Of a stretch of DNA of 64,000 nt, positions 57,100-64,000 are shown piece by piece; positions within the stretch are counted from its first letter, which is position 1; each line of letters opens with the position of its first letter. The translations under genes and the position numbers were made by a program. The stretch is from Alphaproteobacteria bacterium. GTDB taxonomy: Bacteria > Pseudomonadota > Alphaproteobacteria > UBA2966. The notes below the pieces were generated by a model. It saw only the letters and a program-made list of their open reading frames with translations. It was not told where the DNA came from and did not search any database. The stretch lies in assembly GCA_018654745.1 (NCBI GenBank), contig JABILA010000043.1:1-64000 (forward strand), in the 5' to 3' direction.

Positions 57100-58061
57100 G
57101 CCTGGAAACTGCAAGAAAAGCGATGGCGTCATGGGATCTGGAGAGCGCCAGTTTACGTTTAGTAGCGCAGAGGGAAAACACGGTTTATCAAGTCACCATA
57201 GAAGACGGTACCAACTACGCCTTGCGGCTGCATCGCCCAGGGTATCAGACCCCCGCGGCTTTGCGTTCCGAACTGCAGTGGATGGAAGCTTTGCTTGAAG
57301 GAGGCCTGGAAGTTCCCACGCCCATCCCGACAACAGAAAATTTGTTGCTCATTGCCATCGATGAGTACCAGATAGATTTATTGTCGTGGCTTTCAGGCAA
57401 GCCCATGGGCGCTTCCGGAGAAGCCCTTCAATTACAGAACCGGCGAGAAACATTTCGATCCCTGGGGCAGATCATGGCACGCGTGCATAGCATTTCGGAT
57501 GGGTGGTCTCGTCCGCAAGAGTTTGAACGCGTCAGCTGGGGTCGCGAAGGTCTGGTCGGCGAAAATCCTGTCTGGGGCAAGTTTTGGGAAAACCCGCATC
57601 TTTCTTCGGCCCAACGCAAACTTTTTGGCGACATACGATCTGAAGCCATCGAAGAACTTCGGAATGTGGAAGAGACACTCGATTACGGCCTCATTCATGC
57701 GGATCTGGTGCGCGAGAATATCCTGATTTCTGAACGCGGCCTGCAGTTGATCGATTTTGACGACAGTGGTTTTGGTTTCAGGCTTTTTGAAATCGCGACC
57801 ACATTACTGAGGAATACCGGCGAGGCGGACAGCGATGAACTACAAGCAGCACTTATCAATGGTTACAGATCCATCCGGCCAATCGATACAGCGCATTTAC
57901 CCCTGTTCATGATGTTGCGGGCTTTAAGCTACGTTGGCTGGATCGTCCCCCGCATGACGGAACCCGGCTCAGATGTTCGCTTGCGGCGGTTTATCAATAC
58001 TGCTGAAAACCTGGTGAGACAATACCGGGAAGCCAACACCCGTAATTCATCTACGGCATGA
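57096..58061 (+). CDS. APH-fold kinase, hydroxylysine-kinase-like
   Basis: 321 residues; its ATG overlaps the aminotransferase stop (ATGA). The aminoglycoside phosphotransferase fold shows the catalytic Brenner motif LIHADLVRENIL and metal-binding DFDDSGFGFRLFEIA. It matches the kinase that pairs with AGXT2L-type lyases (hydroxylysine kinase) rather than drug-resistance enzymes. Likely role: phosphorylating a hydroxylated amine for the adjacent lyase. Followed 22 bp later by a terminator. Confidence 0.85.
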   Translation: MSLETARKAMASWDLESASLRLVAQRENTVYQVTIEDGTNYALRLHRPGYQTPAALRSELQWMEALLEGGLEVPTPIPTTENLLLIAIDEYQIDLLSWLSGKPMGASGEALQLQNRRETFRSLGQIMARVHSISDGWSRPQEFERVSWGREGLVGENPVWGKFWENPHLSSAQRKLFGDIRSEAIEELRNVEETLDYGLIHADLVRENILISERGLQLIDFDDSGFGFRLFEIATTLLRNTGEADSDELQAALINGYRSIRPIDTAHLPLFMMLRALSYVGWIVPRMTEPGSDVRLRRFINTAENLVRQYREANTRNSSTA

Positions 58062-58083
58062 ACCTCAGTATAAAACCGTCATA

Positions 58084-58112
58084 AAAAAGGCCCCGAAAAC
58101 GGGACCTTTTTA
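58084..58112 (+). terminator. Terminator of the iclR-aminotransferase-kinase operon
   Basis: AAAAAGG-CCCG pairs with CGGG-CCTTTTT around AAAA, with one internal C-A mismatch, ending in a T-tract. It lies 5 bp before the left end of the IS6 element. Confidence 0.85.
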
Positions 58113-58116
58113 TGGC

Positions 58117-58934
58117 GGTGCTGTCAGACTAATGCGAACTCGTCTCAGTTTGGCACTTAAGTGTCTCCTTTACGCCGCACAAAGCTGGCGCCACTCGGCA
58201 ATTGCGGCGTTGCGTTGATTCTTGAAACTGATTCGAGATGTCAGATGGCGTTCGTGGTTGAAGTGGTTGTGGATGGATGAGTGAACCGATGAAAACTTCT
58301 GCAGCGTCTGTCGAAGCCTGAACCTCAACATCGCATGTTCCCTTCGTCGAAATGGCAGATGTGAGTTTTCTGCCCGGTTGTTCTTCCAGCGACCGGTCTC
58401 CTGTCGACGGCCACTTTCCATAACATCCAAAGCAGCTCGGTACGAGCGCAATTTATCCGTCACAATCACATGCGGCTGACCATACCGCTTCATGGCTTTC
58501 CTGAGAAATTTGAAGGCTGCTTTTCGGTCTCTCCGTTTGGTGACAAAGACTTCCAGCACTTCGCCCTCGTGATCAACGGCTCGCCAGAGATAATGCAATT
58601 CACCATTTATTTTCACAAATACTTCATCCAGATGCCAACGCCAGTTGGAATATCCTGGTGCCGGACGAATTCTATTCTTCCGGATTTCCCTGGCGAACAT
58701 CGGACCAAACCGGCTCCACCAGTATCGAACAGATTCATGGCAAATATCGATCCCCCGTTCGTGCAGCAGGTCTTCAACATTGCGCAACGAAAGTGGAAAT
58801 CTGATGTACATCATCACAGCGACGCGGATCACTTCAGGGGAGGTTTTGAAATAGCGAAATGGGTTCTGTTTCTTCATTCCTATACGCTACGGGCACAGGG
58901 TCATCTCAGCAAGTTGTGTTCCTCTGACAGAACC
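58117..58934. mobile_element. IS6-family insertion sequence, complete (818 bp)
   Basis: Terminal inverted repeats GGTGCTGTCAGA (left, 58117) and GGTTCTGTCAGA (right, complement of 58923-58934) match at 11 of 12 positions. The 818-bp length is normal for IS6 elements. The adjacent 8-mers TTTATGGC (left) and TTTCTGCG (right) are not a direct duplication, so the element may be the product of a recombination or adjacent deletion rather than a simple insertion. Confidence 0.85.
58170..58877 (-). CDS. IS6 family transposase
   Basis: 235 residues, the full length of an IS6/IS26-type DDE transposase. A helix-turn-helix region lies at about 15-60 (FPLSLRNVEDLLHERGIDICHESV). The catalytic core shows Asp84 (HLDEVFVKI), Asp141 (VTDKLRSYR, 57 residues later) and the Glu of the NNRAENSHLPFRRRE stretch. 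It is intact and probably active. It transposes by forming cointegrates. Confidence 0.95.
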   Translation of the reverse strand: MKKQNPFRYFKTSPEVIRVAVMMYIRFPLSLRNVEDLLHERGIDICHESVRYWWSRFGPMFAREIRKNRIRPAPGYSNWRWHLDEVFVKINGELHYLWRAVDHEGEVLEVFVTKRRDRKAAFKFLRKAMKRYGQPHVIVTDKLRSYRAALDVMESGRRQETGRWKNNRAENSHLPFRRREHAMLRFRLRQTLQKFSSVHSSIHNHFNHERHLTSRISFKNQRNAAIAEWRQLCAA

Positions 58935-60300
58935 TTTCTGCGGAATATTGCTGGTCAGACAGGTAGTCCATCAGGTCTGTCGCTGTCTTTTGGGCATTGG
59001 CCACACAGGCTCCGACAGAGGGACCACAAAGATAGTTTCCGGTGACAAAAATGCCCGGTGCTTCCTGTGAAATATTGCGGATGCTATCCACCCGCTCGGC
59101 ATGGCCGCTTCTGTACTGCGGGATACCCCGCGGCCAGCTGCGCACGTTGGTGACGACGGGTTCGCCGCGCGCACCCATCAGCCCACGGAATTCCTGTTGC
59201 GCGAGGTCAATCAGTTCACGCCGACCCATGCGCCCGACTTCAGGATGGCGTGCCCCTCCGAGATAACCAGTCAGGGCCACATGACCTTTGGGTGCCCGAC
59301 CGGCAAACATGGAAGACGGGAACTGGGCTCCTGTCAGGGCCCTGTTTTCGCACCGCGGTGACAAATACCCAAGGCCATCCATGGGATGATCCACATCAGC
59401 CCGCCGATAGCCGAGAAACACCACGGCCAGAGGCGGTGCGTCGATGGCAGCGATGGCTTCAGCCCCGTCAGGTGCAACATTTTCCAAAAATGCCGTCGCC
59501 ACATGAGGTTGGGTTGCGATCAAGATGGAGCGGGTGGCGATCCGGCCATGACCGGCCGTGTCAATTTGATAGCCACCTTGCTGCCCGGTGATCCTGCGAA
59601 CGGTCACGCCGGTGTGGATACAATCTGTCAGGCCAGTGGATAGAGCAGTCGGCAGGGTCCCGATACCTTCAGTCCAGGAATACAGTCGCTTGCCCGGCAT
59701 GACCCCGCCCCGCAGGCGGTGGCTCAGGGCCGCCCGGATGATGGAGCCATGTTGCCGTTCCATATCCAGCAGGCGGGGAAAAACTGACTGCAGGGAAAGT
59801 TCATCCGCCCGTCCGGCATAAAGACCACCCACCAGGGGGTCCATGACACGGCGGGCAAATTCGCCGCCAAAACGGCGACTGAACCAGGCCTCGACAGATT
59901 CGGCTGTATCCGGACTTCCTTTTGATATCAAGGGTTCCAGCAGCATGCGCAGGCGGGCTGCGGGCGACAGATAGGAAGATGTGAAAAATCCCAGCGGGTG
60001 GGCGGCGACACCCTGAAGCGCCCCGTCCTTGACCAGAAACCGCCGTTTAACATCATCGCTGAGCGGCACAACAGAAGGATCCAGCCCAAGGTTTTCGGAC
60101 AGCACGCGAACCTCGTCCACCGCCGCATTGATCGTGCTGGGACCGTGTTCAATCAAAAAGCCGTTTTTGCGTTCTGTGATGGCATTGCCACCGGTTCGGG
60201 TCTGGCGTTCCAGAACGGTAATATCACAGCCCTGGGCGCGAAGCTGCCAGGCGGCAGCCAGGCCAGAGATCCCCGCGCCGATGACAACAACATCCCTCAT
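58906..60300 (-). CDS. Protoporphyrinogen oxidase (HemG/HemY type), C terminus from the IS
   Basis: 464 residues. FAD-binding VIGAGISGLAAAWQLRAQG begins the protein, and VMDPLVGGLYAGRADELSLQSVFPRLLDME and the C-terminal GIFVTGNYLCGPSVGACVANA are typical of oxygen-dependent protoporphyrinogen IX oxidase. The stop at 58906 lies inside the IS6 element (right end 58934), so the last roughly nine residues (RFCQRNTTC) are IS-encoded and replace the native tail. The conserved domain looks complete, so it is probably still functional. Its start overlaps the radical SAM gene's stop by 4 bp. Confidence 0.85.
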   Translation of the reverse strand: MRDVVVIGAGISGLAAAWQLRAQGCDITVLERQTRTGGNAITERKNGFLIEHGPSTINAAVDEVRVLSENLGLDPSVVPLSDDVKRRFLVKDGALQGVAAHPLGFFTSSYLSPAARLRMLLEPLISKGSPDTAESVEAWFSRRFGGEFARRVMDPLVGGLYAGRADELSLQSVFPRLLDMERQHGSIIRAALSHRLRGGVMPGKRLYSWTEGIGTLPTALSTGLTDCIHTGVTVRRITGQQGGYQIDTAGHGRIATRSILIATQPHVATAFLENVAPDGAEAIAAIDAPPLAVVFLGYRRADVDHPMDGLGYLSPRCENRALTGAQFPSSMFAGRAPKGHVALTGYLGGARHPEVGRMGRRELIDLAQQEFRGLMGARGEPVVTNVRSWPRGIPQYRSGHAERVDSIRNISQEAPGIFVTGNYLCGPSVGACVANAQKTATDLMDYLSDQQYSAERFCQRNTTC

Positions 60301-61601
60301 GAACCGTCTCCGGCATGCGGGCTGCCAGGTCGTTTGAAACCGGTCCCGAAACGGGCGGGCATACCGCCTTCCCCAAAACGTTTGCGAGCGGCAGCGGCCA
60401 TGTCGTCAGCTTCAATGCGGTCGCGGCCCTGCTCCCGGACAAAATCCTCCACGCCCCGACGCACCATTCGGCGGACAAAGGGCGGCACGCGACCGAGGCG
60501 GGTTTTCGCTTCTTCTGACCAGACCAGGCTGCTTCCGGTATCTCCCAGGGGTTGGATGACGGCCCCCTGGCCGGGGGTGTAGTCACAGAGGAAATCCTCC
60601 CCCATGAGGTTGCCGTCGCGGGCAAAAGGCCGGGCCCGGCACCCGCCACACATCTTGGTATATTCACAATCCCCGCAGCGACCTTCCGGTTTCGGGTCGC
60701 GCAGTTGTTGAAACTGTTCCGCCGACTGCCAGATTTCCGCAAAATCCGTCTCCCGCACAGAGCCCACCTCAGCCTCCATGTATGGACAGGCAGTCACTCC
60801 GCCTTCGGGCGTGATGCGGCAATAACGGGTCCCTGCCAGGCAACCACCGGCTTCATACCCTTGAGCCAGGGTAATGGGCCAGTCAGGATCAAGTTCCAGG
60901 GCCATGCGCTTGAAATGCGGTGCGCATTTGGCACGGATCATTAATTGTGGTTCATCGTGGGCCGCCCTGGTTACGCGGCGCAACACATCTTCATAGGTGG
61001 CAGCCGAAATATTCGTGACTTTTTCGCCTCGCCCGGTGCAGACCAGGAAAAAGACGTTGAGCGCCAGAGCACCGGCGGACTTGGCAAAATCCACCATGCT
61101 TTCAAATTCATGGGCATTATCGTCGGTAACAGAATAATGAAGTTGAAACACCAGGCCCGCGTCACGACAGGCATCAAGGGCCGCCATGGTTTTTCCCCAG
61201 GCACCCGCGCTGCCCCGGAAATCATCGTGAAACGCAGGATCCAGGGAATCCAGGCTGATCCCCGCCCCCGCCAGTCCTGCCTTTTGCAGGCGGTCAATGC
61301 GGTCCGGCGTCAGACCCAAACCATTGGTCCCCAGCACCACCATCAAACCGGCGTCGGCGGCATGGGCAACCAGGTCTTCGATGTCGGGACGCAACAGGGG
61401 TTCACCCCCCGTCATCACCACCATGCAGCCACTGCTGAGGGCAGCAATCCGGTCAATGACGTCCTTGACTTCAGCTGTGGTGAGTTCGTCGGTCCCGCCT
61501 TCGGCGCGGGTTCCGGCATCCAGATAGCAGTGTTCACAGCGCAGGTTACAGCGCCGCGTAAGATTGAGGGCGACCAGATAGGGCGGGTCAGCGGCTGTCA
61601 T
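60297..61601 (-). CDS. Radical SAM/SPASM protein of the NirJ/AhbD type with PCP_red tail
   Basis: 434 residues. The radical SAM cluster motif is C18-x3-C22-x2-C25 (RRCNLRCEHCYL). The SPASM-like C-terminal cluster region contains CLAGTRYCRITPEGGVTACPY and CGDCEYTKMCGGCRAR, as in the heme d1 and alternative-heme enzymes NirJ and AhbC/D. A PCP_red segment (about 365-410: WSEEAKTRLGRVPPFVRRMVRRGVEDF) ends the protein. Likely role: tetrapyrrole side-chain chemistry, with the overlapping protoporphyrinogen oxidase. It starts 3 bp after the universal-stress gene's stop. Confidence 0.85.
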   Translation of the reverse strand: MTAADPPYLVALNLTRRCNLRCEHCYLDAGTRAEGGTDELTTAEVKDVIDRIAALSSGCMVVMTGGEPLLRPDIEDLVAHAADAGLMVVLGTNGLGLTPDRIDRLQKAGLAGAGISLDSLDPAFHDDFRGSAGAWGKTMAALDACRDAGLVFQLHYSVTDDNAHEFESMVDFAKSAGALALNVFFLVCTGRGEKVTNISAATYEDVLRRVTRAAHDEPQLMIRAKCAPHFKRMALELDPDWPITLAQGYEAGGCLAGTRYCRITPEGGVTACPYMEAEVGSVRETDFAEIWQSAEQFQQLRDPKPEGRCGDCEYTKMCGGCRARPFARDGNLMGEDFLCDYTPGQGAVIQPLGDTGSSLVWSEEAKTRLGRVPPFVRRMVRRGVEDFVREQGRDRIEADDMAAAARKRFGEGGMPARFGTGFKRPGSPHAGDGS

Positions 61602-61604
61602 GTA

Positions 61605-63248
61605 TCAACCGCCGTCCGCGCCCTGTTCAGGCACTGGACACATGTTCTTGCGCACTTCGAGAATAACCTCCTCCGCCAGTTCCAGTGAGACCGGGTCCTG
61701 CTCGCGTTGCCGCGCCAGATCTTCGATCTCCAGTTTGACGGTATCGCGCACCATCTCTGGCACACGGGCCACACGGGCCAGAGCTGCCGCCGACCAGGTC
61801 AGGGCGGTTGCATCCACCAGATCAAGAAACGGCGTAACGTGACGCACACCTACTTCGTCAGCCTGGTCACGCCGGGCGCGTTTGACGGCGCGCAGGCGAA
61901 TATTGTCGGCCACGGCCTTGTCCTGGATATCGTCGATCAGTTTGCTGGCGTCATCACTCCAGGCGACCGTCCGGTCACGGGCGGCCTTCGATGCATCATC
62001 CCCAAAGCCTGGCATCATGCTTTTCATCACCTCGTCCACCACATCGGAGGTAATAAAGGTATGACCCAGTTTTTGTGCATGGCGCAGCACCATACGACGC
62101 GCCATATCTCGAACAAATTCCGGTGCGCGGGAGAGTTTTTTCTCGGCTTCCACGCTCCAGGTCACGGTTTCTTCGGCCACCACTTCAAATGGCGGGATAT
62201 AGGAAGTTTGCGTCAGCCAGACATGGCAAGAGACCTGGCGCAGCAGGTTTTCCGAAGTGCCGCCGATATCCAGATCATCATCCGCATGCACCCCTGTCTT
62301 GCCGACGATAATCATGCTGGCATTGACGCTGTCGAGATATTTCAATATGGCCACCCAGGGCTTGCCATCCAGCAGGGTGGTTTTCAGTTTGACCCCGAGG
62401 TCTTCGGCAATGGAGCGGGCGACTTCCAGATGGGACTGGTAGATTTTGGCAATCCCGTCGTCGATCAGTTCCTCATGCAGTTGTTCCTGTTCCTTGAAGC
62501 GGAAAACCTTGCCGGCTTCTTCGGACAGCACCCCGGCAATCTTGTTGAAGGCCACATAATGGTAATAGGGATCATAGGCAGCAACGGCGTGGACTTCGGC
62601 ACCCAGCCGTTCGGCGACATCCAGCGCTGTCATCAGGGCACCGTTGGAAAGTTCGGAGCCATCAATGCCAACCACAATCGGGCCGTCTCCGATTGCTCTG
62701 TCCGTGTCACGGATAACCAGAGTATCAATGGCACTGCGGCGGGTGACACGTTCACAGACCGTGCCCACCAGGCTGCCCGGACCGGCCCCGAGGCCAAGCG
62801 CCCCCAGCACCAGCACGTCATGTTCGCCCGTACGGGTTGCGTCGACGATCTGACTGTAATTCTTGCCTTCCGGACTAAGACGCCTGAATTCCACATCTGC
62901 CTGCTGGCAGCGTTCAAGCCCCACATCGTGATAGCTGTCGGTGATAATGCCGAGGCCCTTGGTGATCAGCGAATCATGGACAACGCGCTGATATTCCATT
63001 TCCTCTTCTTCGTGATAGCGTTCCGGCAAGCCACCTTCCATCATCTTGAAGCGTCGGTCATGCAATTGCGCGGCATAGGCGTGAATGCCGGTAACGTGCC
63101 CGCCACCCGCCACGGCCAGGCGAATGGATTCTTCCAAGGCGCGATTGGCGTGTTCCGAGGCATCCAGGGCCACCAGCATTCTTTTCAGGGATGCGGGTGC
63201 GGTATTTTCGGTTTCGCTCCGCTCTTCCGTCAGGGCTGTCATGGACAT
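61605..63248 (-). CDS. Tandem universal-stress-protein domains with three PCP_red repeats
   Basis: 547 residues. Two UspA-type domains (about 20-180 and 190-345) have ATP-site residues in LVLGALGLGAGPGSLVGTVCERV and IIVGKTG. Three copies of a PCP_red-like unit follow (about 360-545): TWSVEAEKKLSRAPEFVRDMARR, a degenerate AWSDDASKLIDDIQ copy, and TWSAAALARVARVPEMVRDTVK. PCP_red domains occur in light-independent protochlorophyllide reductase subunits. The stop overlaps the next gene's start by 10 bp at the HEAT gene end (AGGAG upstream of this start). Confidence 0.82.
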   Translation of the reverse strand: MSMTALTEERSETENTAPASLKRMLVALDASEHANRALEESIRLAVAGGGHVTGIHAYAAQLHDRRFKMMEGGLPERYHEEEEMEYQRVVHDSLITKGLGIITDSYHDVGLERCQQADVEFRRLSPEGKNYSQIVDATRTGEHDVLVLGALGLGAGPGSLVGTVCERVTRRSAIDTLVIRDTDRAIGDGPIVVGIDGSELSNGALMTALDVAERLGAEVHAVAAYDPYYHYVAFNKIAGVLSEEAGKVFRFKEQEQLHEELIDDGIAKIYQSHLEVARSIAEDLGVKLKTTLLDGKPWVAILKYLDSVNASMIIVGKTGVHADDDLDIGGTSENLLRQVSCHVWLTQTSYIPPFEVVAEETVTWSVEAEKKLSRAPEFVRDMARRMVLRHAQKLGHTFITSDVVDEVMKSMMPGFGDDASKAARDRTVAWSDDASKLIDDIQDKAVADNIRLRAVKRARRDQADEVGVRHVTPFLDLVDATALTWSAAALARVARVPEMVRDTVKLEIEDLARQREQDPVSLELAEEVILEVRKNMCPVPEQGADGG

Positions 63249-64000
63249 GGAGATCTCCTGGTTAGCCGCTGTCTGGCGGCAAGGGCGGCGCGGTCTCCCG
63301 GCCTGCCAATTTTCTCAAGGGCTTCGATGGCGGATTTCCAGTAACGCTTGCGCCCGCCATCATCAAGAATCTGCAGATAAAGCGTCCGGGCTGTTTCCGC
63401 ATGCCGGTCAGCCAACAAGGCGGCCACGTCCAGAATGTGGAAGGCTTCGAATTCCATGGAGAAATCAACCAGCCGCTGGACAGTGGCATCAGAAGCCTCC
63501 TGCGCCAGGGCACGGGCGGCCGCCATACGAACAGACGGTGCTTCATCACCCAGGCAGGCCTCAACACCGGCATCAACCTGACCTGCCAGAGCCAGGCCGT
63601 GAACGGCCTCGGCACGCACAAAGCTGCTGGAATCTGTCAGATAAGCCTGCATCCGGGCTATGGCCTCCCCTGTATTCACATGTGCAAGGGCCTTGCTGAC
63701 CGCAATGCGCACATCATTGTCCTGCGTCTCGCTGATCGCCAGCAACGCATCCACCACTTCGTTTGGCAACGCGGTTGTTTCCGCGCCAGCCCGGGCCAGA
63801 CTGTCGAGGGCGGTAATCACAAGATCACGGTCCTCATCCGTCAGCACCCCGGCGAGGGCCATTGTGACATCCTCCTGGGGAAAATCACCCAGAACCCGTG
63901 CGGCATAACGGCGCACATCCTGATGGGGAGCCAACGTGGTTTCCGGGGACATCACCTTGCGCCGCGGTTTCTGGTTGGTCAGTTCCATATAGTCGAGATC
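63239..64000 (-). CDS. HEAT-repeat protein, probably open at the window edge
   Basis: At least 249 residues. An ATG at 63988 is the first in-frame start, but the frame stays open to the window end, so the gene may begin outside. It is built of helical repeats of about 30 residues (VRRYAARVLGDF, VRIAVSKALAHV, VRAEAVHGLALAG, VRMAAARALAQE), the HEAT/PBS-lyase type, usually a protein-protein scaffold. It is the first visible gene of the leftward operon with the universal-stress, radical SAM and oxidase genes. Confidence 0.8.
   Translation of the reverse strand, partial: DLDYMELTNQKPRRKVMSPETTLAPHQDVRRYAARVLGDFPQEDVTMALAGVLTDEDRDLVITALDSLARAGAETTALPNEVVDALLAISETQDNDVRIAVSKALAHVNTGEAIARMQAYLTDSSSFVRAEAVHGLALAGQVDAGVEACLGDEAPSVRMAAARALAQEASDATVQRLVDFSMEFEAFHILDVAALLADRHAETARTLYLQILDDGGRKRYWKSAIEALEKIGRPGDRAALAARQRLTRRSPCP

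Noticed and set aside
57096-58061. Aminoglycoside-resistance gene
   Set aside because: The APH fold is shared by many small-molecule kinases; coupling to a phospholyase-like aminotransferase points to amine catabolism.
58109-58942. 8-bp target duplication around the IS6 element
   Set aside because: TTTATGGC and TTTCTGCG agree at five of eight positions only, so it is not a duplication.
61707-63344. 545-codon frame antisense to the universal-stress gene
   Set aside because: A GC-rich shadow: composition rich in His/Gln/Phe, no domain, while the opposite strand has clear Usp and PCP_red motifs and operon overlaps.

Overview
The window looks like a stretch of chromosome from a heterotrophic, probably marine alphaproteobacterium. 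This rests on the mix of TRAP and tripartite tricarboxylate transporters, GntR/IclR/MarR-regulated catabolic operons, alphaproteobacterial codon and promoter style, and an IS6-family element. The genus cannot be told from the sequence alone. About 58 protein genes, two tRNAs and one insertion sequence are visible. No CRISPR array, rRNA or phage module was seen.

Layout. (1) 1-2048: the 3' end of a tRNA-Arg is followed at once by an AT-richer, leftward three-gene unit: lipoprotein, caspase-like peptidase and a one-helix micro-protein. The genes are joined by two 4-bp ATGA overlaps. (2) 2138-9608: housekeeping and accessory genes, including pirin, a MAPEG protein, a PAS histidine kinase with a lone receiver, gentisate dioxygenase divergent from a luciferase-like monooxygenase, a FliL-like protein and a class I amidotransferase. 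(3) 9774-23158: a large hybrid kinase, SDR and enoyl reductase, MscS, a thioesterase-MFS-GNAT operon divergent from its MarR, a GT-C-like membrane protein, a second caspase-like peptidase and a DUF457-type membrane protein. (4) 23287-38629: small metabolic genes with many local regulators, tRNA-Val, the AmmeMemoRadiSam pair (one gene a Memo-AMMECR1 fusion), an M23 peptidase, nitronate monooxygenase, HxlR and an acyl-CoA dehydrogenase.

(5) 38654-47826 is the most distinctive catabolic block. It has a TRAP transporter (DctPQM), an FAH-family hydrolase, a GntR regulator and a two-subunit molybdenum enzyme of the pyrogallol transhydroxylase/resorcinol hydroxylase group, followed by a VOC-type metal dioxygenase-like protein. 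The large Mo subunit carries an N-terminal SCP2-like domain. The likely theme is uptake, hydroxyl transfer and cleavage of a hydroxylated aromatic or related compound. (6) 47874-58061: a leftward TctCBA transporter, dimethylglycine-dehydrogenase-like flavoprotein and Tm-1/UPF0261 protein lie divergent from IclR, a phospholyase-like class III aminotransferase and an APH-fold kinase. Together they suggest catabolism of a methylated and hydroxylated amine.

(7) 58117-58934 is an IS6-family element whose right end supplies the last codons of the next gene. Beyond it, 58906-64000 is a visibly GC-richer, tightly overlapping operon: HEAT-repeat protein, universal-stress protein with PCP_red repeats, NirJ/AhbD-like radical SAM protein with a PCP_red tail, and protoporphyrinogen oxidase. 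It looks like an undescribed tetrapyrrole-related module and runs off the window edge.

A small family of intergenic hairpins recurs. In three cases the CTAG at the hairpin base supplies the TAG stop codon of the adjoining gene.
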